64,000 nucleotides of DNA from Chlorobiota bacterium. GTDB lineage: Bacteria; Bacteroidota; Bacteroidia; Bacteroidales; VadinHA17. Both the position numbers and the translations under genes were made by a program. The notes under the pieces were generated by a model, which was not told the origin of the DNA, ran no database searches, and saw nothing but the letters and a program-made list of their open reading frames with translations. Where the stretch lies: the NCBI GenBank assembly GCA_013152085.1, contig JAADHC010000025.1:45097-109096 (forward strand), given 5' to 3'. Shown piece by piece: positions 1 to 9,047 of this stretch (position 1 is the stretch's first letter; every line of letters starts with the position of its first letter).

Positions 1-318
1 GAAGTGGATACGGCGGGCAGGGATACGGCACTGCAGGAGATTTTTTATGAAATTGAACAATTGAGAAAAGAGAAAGTTCCTGACCATGAGTTGCAACTGG
101 TCAAAAACTATCATATGGGAAATCTCCTGCAGGCATTCGACGGCGTGATGAATAAAGCCGATCTTACGCGATCGTTGCTGATCACATATACACCATTTGA
201 TTATTTTTCCCGTTTAACAAAAGAAATAAATGCGGTAACACCGGAAAAAATACGTTCTCTGGCACAAAAATATCTGGACCCTGAGTCGTTAACGGTCGTT
301 ACTGCCGGACCGAAATAA
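1..318 (+). CDS. M16 (insulinase-like) zinc peptidase, C-terminal fragment, truncated by window start
   Basis: Open at position 1 in frame with the listed ORF; C-terminal M16-like sequence (LVKNYHMGNLLQAFDG...INAVTPEKIRSLAQKYLDPESLTVVTAGPK). Confidence 0.75.
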   Translation, partial: EVDTAGRDTALQEIFYEIEQLRKEKVPDHELQLVKNYHMGNLLQAFDGVMNKADLTRSLLITYTPFDYFSRLTKEINAVTPEKIRSLAQKYLDPESLTVVTAGPK

Positions 319-328
319 CCTGAGCCAT

Positions 329-1840
329 ATGCATAAAACTTTCGTCAGGGAAGTCATCATTGCTTTCGGGATGATCCTGATCCGATCAGCCTGTTTCCCG
401 GGCTACGGCCAGCAGGATACAATACCTCCTGTAACTCCGGTGCTGGAATATATCTCCGTGGATCCCGGAAACGGAAACACCTCCCTTTTCTGGGAACCAA
501 GTCCTGACAGTGATGTTCTCGGCTATATTATCTACAGGATGCAAAATAATGTCTGGGTCCCTATCGATTCACTTTTTCGTGCTGATGATACTACCTATAC
601 TGATTTGACTTCCCGAGCTGCTTTTTTCCCGGAATCCTATGTTATTGCTGCCTTTGACACAACCAGAAATCGAAGTCCGCTCACCCCACCCCATCAAACG
701 GTATTTTTACAATCCGAACTTGACTCGTGCTTTGCTGAAATAAACCTCGGCTGGAATGCATATACAGGATGGGATACACTCAGCCGGTATCGTATTTTTA
801 TGAAAGAAGGAACAGGTATATACCTGCCAGTGGATTCCGTTTCCGGGAATCGTATAAAAGATACCATAACCGACATCACAGCCAATAAAACTTATTGTTT
901 TTATGTTGCAGCCGTTCATCCCGCCGGATACATATCCACATCAAACGGCACCTGCACACAGGCCGGCATGTTACAACCTCCGGCGTATATTCTGGCCAAC
1001 GGAGCTATGGTATCGGATAATAAAGATGTAGCTCTTTCTTTCTATCCTGATACTTCAGGAGAATTGAACAGGTATAATCTTTTCAGAAAAAACGATCCTG
1101 CTGCTCCATGGAATTTAATTGCTGCACTGGTTGATTCACCCGGCAGGGAAATTCAGTATACGGATCATTTAGATACCATCAATACTCCGCTCTACTATAA
1201 ACTTGCTGCTCTCAATCCATGTGGTGAAAATATCACCTGGTCCAATACGGCAACAGCCATGTTGCTTAACGGGATCAATGACGGATTTATAAATCAACTC
1301 ACCTGGACCCCTTACCTTACTTATCCCGGCGGTGTGGAAAGTTATACGGTTTACAGGCAAAATCCCGACTGGTCATGGAACCCGGTTGGTACGGTTAACG
1401 GAACGGATACCTCTTTTTCGGACAACATTGAAATGTTACAATACCAACCCGGAAATAACGGAAAATATTGTTATTATGTTGAAGCCTCCGGCCGCAACAT
1501 GGACGGGATTGCCTCACTCCTGATCAGCAGGTCAACCATCATGTGCCTGACCGGAAAATTTACCCTTTTTGTTCCCAATGCATTTACCCCCGATAATGAT
1601 GGCCGGAATGATCTGTTTGCTCCGGTAATTACTTTTGCCCCGGTAACCTATCAAATGATTATCCGTAACCGGTGGGGAATAATACTCTTTGAGACAACCA
1701 ATTATCTGAAACCCTGGGATGGAAGGGATCTTTCCGGGAAAGCGGTTTCCGAAGGAACATACACGTATTTTATCCGGCTAACGACACCTGACAATGAGAT
1801 CCTCACCCGTACCGGTACGGTTACCGTGATCTATCCGTAA
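329..1840 (+). CDS. Fibronectin type III-like surface protein with T9SS type B (CHU_C / gliding motility-associated) C-terminal sorting domain
   Basis: Signal peptide-like N-terminus; C-terminus FVPNAFTPDNDGRNDLFAPV...RNRWGIILFETTNYLKPWDGRDLSGKAVSEGTYTYFIRL is the classic CHU_C motif. Confidence 0.88.
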   Translation: MHKTFVREVIIAFGMILIRSACFPGYGQQDTIPPVTPVLEYISVDPGNGNTSLFWEPSPDSDVLGYIIYRMQNNVWVPIDSLFRADDTTYTDLTSRAAFFPESYVIAAFDTTRNRSPLTPPHQTVFLQSELDSCFAEINLGWNAYTGWDTLSRYRIFMKEGTGIYLPVDSVSGNRIKDTITDITANKTYCFYVAAVHPAGYISTSNGTCTQAGMLQPPAYILANGAMVSDNKDVALSFYPDTSGELNRYNLFRKNDPAAPWNLIAALVDSPGREIQYTDHLDTINTPLYYKLAALNPCGENITWSNTATAMLLNGINDGFINQLTWTPYLTYPGGVESYTVYRQNPDWSWNPVGTVNGTDTSFSDNIEMLQYQPGNNGKYCYYVEASGRNMDGIASLLISRSTIMCLTGKFTLFVPNAFTPDNDGRNDLFAPVITFAPVTYQMIIRNRWGIILFETTNYLKPWDGRDLSGKAVSEGTYTYFIRLTTPDNEILTRTGTVTVIYP

Positions 1841-1878
1841 AAAAATTATACACCGATCGTTTTCATTTTTCCCGGAGG

Positions 1879-1900
1879 AAATCCCGTTCGAACGGGATTT
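1879..1900. repeat. Perfect 22-bp palindrome AAATCCCGTTCGAACGGGATTT
   Basis: Read directly; every base pair matches around the centre TTC|GAA. Lies between the T9SS gene stop (1840) and the rsh start (1947). Confidence 0.9.
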
Positions 1901-1946
1901 TAACTAATTTTGCTGAACTGCCTTTTAATAAAGGAAGATTGAAGCC

Positions 1947-4196
1947 ATGACCGTTTTAACCAGTAAAGAGAAAGAGGAGATTCAACATCAGTTCACCCTG
2001 CTTTTGGAGAAAAGCCCGCGACTAAAGAAAAAAACAGATCGTGAACTGGTAGAGAAAGCATTAAGCCTGGCTAATGAAGCCCATAAAAACATGCGCAGAC
2101 GGTCGGGAGAGCCCTACATTTTTCATCCCCTGTCCGTTGCCCGTATTGTTTCCGAAGAAATCGGCCTCGGATCGCTATCCATCATTTGTGCCCTTTTGCA
2201 TGATGTCGTTGAGGATACGGACTACACTCTTGAAGACATTGAATATCAATTTGGTGAAAAAGCGGCTACGATTATTGACGGTCTCACTAAAATTTCCGGT
2301 GCATTTGATAACCAAACCTCTACACAAGCGGAGAATTTCAGAAAAATCTTACTGACACTTTCAGACGATGTCAGGGTTATCCTGATAAAACTGGCAGACC
2401 GGCTGCATAATATGCGTACGCTGCATGCTATGCCTGCCGAGAAACAATTAAAAATAGCCTCTGAGACTATATTTATTTATGCACCTCTGGCGCACCGGCT
2501 GGGATTACATGCGATCAAAACCGAGTTGGAGGACCTTAGTCTGAAATACCGCCACCCGCAGGTTTATGATGAAATTGCTCATAAGATCCGTGAAAAAGAA
2601 AAAAGCCGGATTGCAGAGATCAACAGATTTTCCCTGCCGATCATCGAGGCATTGGAAAAAAATCATATACAATTTGATATCAACGGCAGACCCAAATCGA
2701 TCTATTCGGTCTGGAAGAAAATGCAGACAAAAAATATACCTTTTGAAGAAGTATATGATTTGCTTGCCATAAGGATAATCTTTGAACCAAAGCCAAGAAT
2801 TTCGGAAAAAGCATTATGCTGGAATATTTATTCACTGATTACTGATATTTATATACCCAAACCCGACAGATTGAGAGACTGGATCAGCAAACCAAAGGCT
2901 AATGGATACGAAGCACTACATGCCACGGTGATGGGACCCAGCGGGAAATGGGTCGAAGTTCAGATCCGTTCTCGCCGTATGGACGAGATTGCCGAACGGG
3001 GTTATGCAGCCCACTGGAAATATAAAGGCATCAACGCGCAGGTTAACGAACTGGATGTCTGGCTAAGAAAAATCCGGGAACTTCTTGAGGACCCCAATGA
3101 AAATGCCCTGGAATTCCTTGATGAATTCAAGCTAAATCTCTATTCATCCGAAATACTTGTTTTCACACCCAAAGGGCACATTAAATCCCTGCCTAAAAAT
3201 GCATCAACTCTTGATTTTGCTTATGAAATTCACTCCGAGATCGGGAACCACGCCATCGGAGCCAAAGTAAATCACCGACTGGTACCCTTAAGCTATAAAC
3301 TGTCGAGTGGCGACCAGGTGGAAATTCTGACTTCTGATAAACAAAAACCACAACGGGAATGGCTCGATTATGTAAATACGGTTAAAGCAAAAGTTAACAT
3401 AAAGAAATCACTGAAAACAGATACAAGGAGCCGCATCCAGACGGGGAAACTGAAACTGGAATCCAAATTGAAAGAACTTGATATCCCTTTGAGTGCACGT
3501 GTGTTCCGTAAATTGTTACCTGCTTATGAAGTACTTTCCAAAGACGAATTGTATTCAAAGATCGGCTTGGACCTTATAGATCTTTCAGATATAAAAAAGA
3601 TACTGAAACAAAAATCTAAAAATAAACTGGTCAAATACTGGGAATTGCAGTTCCTCAGAAGTAAAAATACCAAAGAAGCAGAAGATAACGGGGAGGCTCT
3701 GCAGGAAAAACAAAAAAATCAGGAGAAAAAAACCCTTGTCTTGCATGAAGATCCTGATGCCACTGAATCATTCTATAAAATTGCTCCGTGCTGTAAACCT
3801 ATTCCGGGAGACCAGGTTACAGGCTATCAGGATCCTGACACCGACCAGGTGATTATCCACAAATCCAATTGTCCGGTGATTGTCAAACTGGCTTCCGAAC
3901 ATGGTGAAAGGATCATCCCTGTCAGATGGACTGCTCACAAAGTCCTTTCTTTTCTGACAAGAATCAAGATTGTTGGTATTGACCGGATAGGAATTTTGAA
4001 TGATATTACCTCTGTAGTCTCAAAAGTTCTTAATGTAAACATCCGTGCCCTCAATGTTGATGTAGATGATGGTATTTTTAATGCAACCCTGGATATCTAT
4101 GTTCACAGCACTGTCCATCTGAACAACCTGGTATATGAACTGGCAAAAATTAAAAGCGTAGAGAAAGTGAACCGCGAAGAAACCATTGTGGAATAG
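1947..4196 (+). CDS. Bifunctional (p)ppGpp synthetase/hydrolase, Rel/Spo family (HD + synthetase + TGS + ACT)
   Basis: HD region HPLSVARIV...ALLHDVVEDTDYT; synthetase region RLRDWISKPKANGYEALHATVMGPSGKWVEVQIRS; TGS VFTPKGHIKSLPKNASTLDFAYEIHSEIG; C-terminal ACT. Confidence 0.96.
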   Translation: MTVLTSKEKEEIQHQFTLLLEKSPRLKKKTDRELVEKALSLANEAHKNMRRRSGEPYIFHPLSVARIVSEEIGLGSLSIICALLHDVVEDTDYTLEDIEYQFGEKAATIIDGLTKISGAFDNQTSTQAENFRKILLTLSDDVRVILIKLADRLHNMRTLHAMPAEKQLKIASETIFIYAPLAHRLGLHAIKTELEDLSLKYRHPQVYDEIAHKIREKEKSRIAEINRFSLPIIEALEKNHIQFDINGRPKSIYSVWKKMQTKNIPFEEVYDLLAIRIIFEPKPRISEKALCWNIYSLITDIYIPKPDRLRDWISKPKANGYEALHATVMGPSGKWVEVQIRSRRMDEIAERGYAAHWKYKGINAQVNELDVWLRKIRELLEDPNENALEFLDEFKLNLYSSEILVFTPKGHIKSLPKNASTLDFAYEIHSEIGNHAIGAKVNHRLVPLSYKLSSGDQVEILTSDKQKPQREWLDYVNTVKAKVNIKKSLKTDTRSRIQTGKLKLESKLKELDIPLSARVFRKLLPAYEVLSKDELYSKIGLDLIDLSDIKKILKQKSKNKLVKYWELQFLRSKNTKEAEDNGEALQEKQKNQEKKTLVLHEDPDATESFYKIAPCCKPIPGDQVTGYQDPDTDQVIIHKSNCPVIVKLASEHGERIIPVRWTAHKVLSFLTRIKIVGIDRIGILNDITSVVSKVLNVNIRALNVDVDDGIFNATLDIYVHSTVHLNNLVYELAKIKSVEKVNREETIVE

Positions 4197-4295
4197 TTCT
4201 CTTTGTTATGTGTCTTATTAAAAATAAATCTAAATAAGCTTTTCTTTGCGATTTTTTTTTTCTATTTTGGCAAAGTTAAATAAAACGCTCCTGTA

Positions 4296-4760
4296 ATGGT
4301 AAATGAGGAAACGAAACAGACAGTGAAGAAGATTTTCACGGACTACCTTGAAAAAAAGGGACATCGCAAAACACCCGAACGTTTTGCCATCCTTGAGGAG
4401 ATATATTCGCGGAACGGACATTTTGACATCGAATCGCTCTACATTTCCATGAAAAACAAGAATTACAGGGTCAGCCGGGCCACGCTTTACAATACCATTG
4501 ATCTGTTGTTAGACTGTAACCTGGTGATTAAACATCAGTTTGGGAAGAATATCGCACAATTTGAGAGATCATACCAATGCAGCCAGCACGATCACCTGAT
4601 CGATACAGAAACCGGTAAAGTCATTGAGTTTTGCGATCCGAGGATACATGATATCATCCGCACAGCATCGGAGCTAAATAATTTCAAACCCCTATACCAC
4701 TCTCTGTATATTTACGGGGTAAGTGCAGATATCAAGGAAAAAACTACCGGGAACAGATAA
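4296..4760 (+). CDS. Fur family transcriptional regulator
   Basis: Fur winged-helix ([53 protein letters not shown]) and [15 protein letters not shown]. Confidence 0.88.
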   Translation: MVNEETKQTVKKIFTDYLEKKGHRKTPERFAILEEIYSRNGHFDIESLYISMKNKNYRVSRATLYNTIDLLLDCNLVIKHQFGKNIAQFERSYQCSQHDHLIDTETGKVIEFCDPRIHDIIRTASELNNFKPLYHSLYIYGVSADIKEKTTGNR

Positions 4761-4912
4761 TTAACGGAATATTTCATTTACATTCGTGCCCGCTGCACAT
4801 TCGGGATGGTTAAATAATTTGTAATTTGCACTCCGGTTTAAAGGTTTGGATGACTGTATGACACAAAATATCAAAACATTAACTATCAATATACTTATAA
4901 AACCAACCCGTT

Positions 4913-6178
4913 TTGAAAGCTGATATTCTGTTAGGTTTACAATGGGGAGACGAAGGCAAAGGGAAAATTGTAGATGTCCTTACACCCCGCTATGATGTTA
5001 TTGCCCGTTTCCAGGGTGGACCGAATGCCGGACATTCATTGCAGTTTGACAATCAACAACATGTTTTGCATACCATTCCGTCAGGTATCTTTCATAAAGA
5101 TAAGCTCAATATCATCGGCAACGGCGTTGTAATTGATCCGGTAATTTTTATTCATGAAATTCAGGAACTGAAGGCTTACGGGATAGATCCTTCTTCTAAC
5201 CTGGTCATATCTCAAAAAGCGCATCTTATCCTTCCCACCCACAGGATGCTGGATGCGGCAGCAGAGGCATCCAAAGGGAAAAGCAAGATCGGTTCGACCC
5301 TCAAAGGTATCGGCCCGACCTATATGGATAAAACCGGCCGTAACGGATTACGTACCGGTGATCTGATATTGCCCGGTTTCAGCGAGAAGTATAAAACATT
5401 GAAAGAAAAGCACCTGAAACTGCTCAAACTTTATGATTTTGACGAAGATCTTTCTGACTATGAGAATGAGTGGTTCAGTGCCATTGAAATCCTCCGCTCT
5501 TTTCCTTTGGTGGAAAGTGAATACCTGGTAAAAGAAATTCTTGATGAAGGAAAGTCTCTGCTGGCCGAAGGGGCCCAGGGGACATTACTGGATATTGATT
5601 TTGGCTCCTACCCTTTTGTAACCTCATCCAATACTATTGCTGCCGGAGCACTCACCGGGTTGGGTCTGGCCCCTTCGCGATGCGGTAAAGTCTATGGAAT
5701 ATTCAAAGCTTATTGCACGCGTGTGGGAATGGGGCCCTTCCCTACCGAGTTGCAGAATGATGCCGGTCGCTTTTTACAGGATAAAGGCCATGAATTCGGG
5801 GCAACTACAGGCCGGCCCCGGCGTTGCGGCTGGCTCGACCTGCCTGCCTTGCGCTATGCCATTATGCTCAACGGTGTAACAGAATTGATCATGACCAAAG
5901 GGGATGTACTTACCGGACTCAAAACATTCAATGTATGTACGCACTACCAAAAAGACGATCAAACAATTGATCGTGTTCCTTTTGATATAAGCGATGACTA
6001 CAAACCTGTTTACAAGACTTTTAAAGGTTGGGACCGGAATATCTCGGACATCCGTACCTACAGCTCTTTACCCCCGGAGTTCAGGGTATATAAAGAATTT
6101 ATTGAATCGCAAACGGGCATTCCGTTAACCATAATCTCTGTCGGACCAGAAAGGGAGGCCGTTATCCGACTAAAATAA
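4913..6178 (+). CDS. purA: Adenylosuccinate synthetase (TTG start)
   Basis: LLGLQWGDEGKGKIVDVLTPRYDVIARFQGGPNAGHS and IGPTYMDKTGRNGLR, ATTGRPRRCGWLDLPALRYA signatures. Starts on TTG at 4913. Confidence 0.97.
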   Translation: MKADILLGLQWGDEGKGKIVDVLTPRYDVIARFQGGPNAGHSLQFDNQQHVLHTIPSGIFHKDKLNIIGNGVVIDPVIFIHEIQELKAYGIDPSSNLVISQKAHLILPTHRMLDAAAEASKGKSKIGSTLKGIGPTYMDKTGRNGLRTGDLILPGFSEKYKTLKEKHLKLLKLYDFDEDLSDYENEWFSAIEILRSFPLVESEYLVKEILDEGKSLLAEGAQGTLLDIDFGSYPFVTSSNTIAAGALTGLGLAPSRCGKVYGIFKAYCTRVGMGPFPTELQNDAGRFLQDKGHEFGATTGRPRRCGWLDLPALRYAIMLNGVTELIMTKGDVLTGLKTFNVCTHYQKDDQTIDRVPFDISDDYKPVYKTFKGWDRNISDIRTYSSLPPEFRVYKEFIESQTGIPLTIISVGPEREAVIRLK

Positions 6179-6220
6179 CATGTTTTAACAGACTTGTTTG
6201 GTTCCGGAAACTGAAAATAC

Positions 6221-6257
6221 AAAAGAGACTGTCTGATTCTATTCCGGACAGCTTTTT
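6221..6257. terminator. Intrinsic terminator between convergent purA and MFS genes
   Basis: CTGTCTG...CGGACAG stem (one G-T pair) with A-rich/T-rich flanks. Confidence 0.55.
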
Positions 6258-6276
6258 GTATCATCAAAATACCGGA

Positions 6277-7974
6277 TTATGCTTCGGCCTTTTGAATGTT
6301 AGGCTTCTCAAGTCCGTAATCCTTCTTGCGATCTTCGATCTTAAGCAGGAAGGCAAATAACAGGGATATTACCGAAAGAGCAAGGAATATCAAAATATCA
6401 TAGAGATAATTATACCGGAGATTCAGCTTTTCTTCATTAACCGCCTGAAATGCACTTTCTGACCCGGCCCGTATCACTTTAATAAGAACAACATCCTTGT
6501 TACCGGAAAGATTTACATTATTAATGTTTTGACGAATTCCGGTATAGATTTCATTGCCGACTTTCTTCTTATCCAAAACATCAGAAGGTACCGGTTCATA
6601 ATGCGAATACTGAACGATAGAATCCACCGCTGTTCCCGTAGCCTTTTCAATGGCCCTGTCTATCTCTTTTGGAGTAAACATAGCCGTTGAGAGGGATTCT
6701 TTAAATGCTTTCTCTATAGCTCCTTTCACTAGTATTTTATTGGGGGAAACATCGGGATTGGTGGCATTCAGTACAAAGCCCAACAGCAGCGGAATAAACA
6801 ATAAACCAATATTCTGTATCCAGAATATCACGGCATAGGCTGTCCCCAGTTGTTTCTCCGGAATGATTTTCGGTACCGAAGGCCACATAGCAGATGGAAC
6901 CAGCGAAAATCCAACCCCCAGAATGATCACCATTGCAGCTGCCACCCACCACATTCGTAAAGAAGGAATTGCCAGCACCCCGTGAACAAAGACCAGGATC
7001 ATCGCTCCAACGATCATGATCGTGGCTCCCTTACCGAATTTATCATATATTCCACCAAAAACCGGTGTTAGAAAGATCGTTCCGAAAGGCAGTAAAAGAG
7101 TGATGGTCCCGGCCAGATTGGGACTCACATTATATTTATTGATCATCAGGTCATTGGCATAGAACAAAAATGGGAATACCGCCGAATAAAATAAAACACA
7201 TAAAATGGCAATATACCAGAATCCCCGGTTTGTAATAATGTAACCAATATCTTTGATCTTGAATTCATCTTCTTCCGATTTTTCTTCTTTGGACGCCTCC
7301 TCTGACTTATCAAGTTTAATATCCATGATGGAAAAGGAGATAAAGGATATCACTCCGATCAACATTACAATTAATGCAAACAGGATAGGTGCCGTTACAC
7401 TGAATTTTTTTGCCAGCGGTATGGATATCCCCAGTGCCAGGCCAGTACCCAGCCGGGCAATTGACATTTGCATCCCCATGGCCAGGGCCAACTCCTTTCC
7501 CTTGAACCATCTCACTACCGCCTTGGAGATCGTGATTCCCGTGGCTTCGGTTCCAACCCCAAATATGGCAAACCCAAAGGACGACCATAAAACCTGGGTT
7601 TTCATATCTCCAAGCAGGGGTAAATGCACTACAGCATTTTCTGGAAACTGATGAGATATGGCCCAGTAATTTATGGCTGTGCCAATAAACATAATCAGTG
7701 TTGCTCCCAAACCCGTTTTTCTGACGCCCAGTTTATCCAGAATAAAACCACTGATGATAAGCATAACCAGAAAAACATTAAACCAGGCATAAGCAGAGGT
7801 ATAGGTTCCAAAATCCCCGCTATTCCATCCAAGGATACTTTCCAGCATAGGCTTTATAGCGGAAAGTGCATAATTAAAATAGTAGGCACCGAAAATAGAT
7901 AATGAAACCAGAACCAAGGCCGTCCATCGCGCTACTGTCGATTCTCTCAAAGATTTTCTGATATGCTCTGTCAT
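6277..7974 (-). CDS. MFS transporter
   Basis: 12-TM-like hydrophobic pattern, IIGFILDKLGVRKTG-type MFS loop motif and GGIYDKFGKGATIMI in the second half. Confidence 0.88.
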   Translation of the reverse strand: MTEHIRKSLRESTVARWTALVLVSLSIFGAYYFNYALSAIKPMLESILGWNSGDFGTYTSAYAWFNVFLVMLIISGFILDKLGVRKTGLGATLIMFIGTAINYWAISHQFPENAVVHLPLLGDMKTQVLWSSFGFAIFGVGTEATGITISKAVVRWFKGKELALAMGMQMSIARLGTGLALGISIPLAKKFSVTAPILFALIVMLIGVISFISFSIMDIKLDKSEEASKEEKSEEDEFKIKDIGYIITNRGFWYIAILCVLFYSAVFPFLFYANDLMINKYNVSPNLAGTITLLLPFGTIFLTPVFGGIYDKFGKGATIMIVGAMILVFVHGVLAIPSLRMWWVAAAMVIILGVGFSLVPSAMWPSVPKIIPEKQLGTAYAVIFWIQNIGLLFIPLLLGFVLNATNPDVSPNKILVKGAIEKAFKESLSTAMFTPKEIDRAIEKATGTAVDSIVQYSHYEPVPSDVLDKKKVGNEIYTGIRQNINNVNLSGNKDVVLIKVIRAGSESAFQAVNEEKLNLRYNYLYDILIFLALSVISLLFAFLLKIEDRKKDYGLEKPNIQKAEA

Positions 7975-8228
7975 GATTATGCGGTTTAATTTTCAAAATA
8001 ATGATTGCGAAATTAAGAGAATAGAATGCATCACAAAAGAAAAACCCATAAAAATGTTCAGGAATAGTCGAAAAATGTTTACGTAATCCCTGAATTTCCT
8101 GATTTTTACAACTACATCTTTTTTAGCAGAGGCCTTCTGTTTTTTTCAAGTTGAAGAATTCCTGTTGAGTAAATGGGAATACTACAATGTTGTTTAACAT
8201 TGCTTTTCAGATAAAAAATGATTAATTT

Positions 8229-8939
8229 TTGCAGTTCAATATTATAGTCATGCCTGTTGATATTACACGCTATGCTATCGAACGGCTCAGGGAAAGGGAA
8301 ACCCGGAAATCCCAAGCCGGACCGGTGATTACTATCAGCCGTGAATATGGATGTCCATCCAAAATTATTGCCGGAGAATTAACCAAAGTCATTCGTTCAG
8401 AAAGTAAGAAAAAAGATCGCACGAAATGGCACTGGGTAAGTAAAGAGATCCTTCAGGAAGCTGCTTCTTCTCTGGGAATGACCCCGCGTGAAATCAAATA
8501 TGTTTTTGAGTACAAAGAACATACGGTTTTTGATGAAATACTGGTTGCACAGTCAAAAAGATATTATCACAGTGATAAGAAAATTCGCAAAACCATAAGT
8601 GAGGTTATACGCGCACTCGGATGGGAAGGACATGTGATAATCGTAGGTAGAGCCGGTGTTGCCATTACACGTGAAATTGAAAAATCGCTACATGTCCGGC
8701 TAATGGCACCTAAACGCTGGCGTACCGTCCAGGTAGCAAAAAACCACAATATTTCACCCGCTGAAGCAACCAAACTTATTGACGAAATGGATACCAAGCG
8801 GCGGAAGTTTATGGAATACTATCTTAAATCAAGTCCCGGTATAGATTTGTTTGATATCGTTCTCAATTGCAGTACGCTGTCGGTACAGGAGATCGTACGT
8901 TTTATCTTCCTCCTGGCTGAAGAAAAAAAACTCGTTTAG
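8229..8939 (+). CDS. Cytidylate kinase-like family protein
   Basis: VITISREYGCPSKIIAGELTKVI... with VIIVGRAGVAITREIEKSLHVRLMAPKRWRTVQVAKNHNISPAEATKLIDEMDTKRRKFMEYY. Confidence 0.8.
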   Translation: MQFNIIVMPVDITRYAIERLRERETRKSQAGPVITISREYGCPSKIIAGELTKVIRSESKKKDRTKWHWVSKEILQEAASSLGMTPREIKYVFEYKEHTVFDEILVAQSKRYYHSDKKIRKTISEVIRALGWEGHVIIVGRAGVAITREIEKSLHVRLMAPKRWRTVQVAKNHNISPAEATKLIDEMDTKRRKFMEYYLKSSPGIDLFDIVLNCSTLSVQEIVRFIFLLAEEKKLV

Positions 8940-9047
8940 CTTACATCTCAATTTCCCTCTTCCGGGATTTATTAATGAATCCTGATCATCCAAAAGTTTT
9001 TTCACAGGATTTTTCTATCTTGAGCCGTAATCCAAAAACATCTTACC

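Noticed and set aside
1879-1900. CRISPR or mobile-element end based on the palindrome
   Set aside because: Single copy, no spacers, no direct repeat and no transposase nearby.
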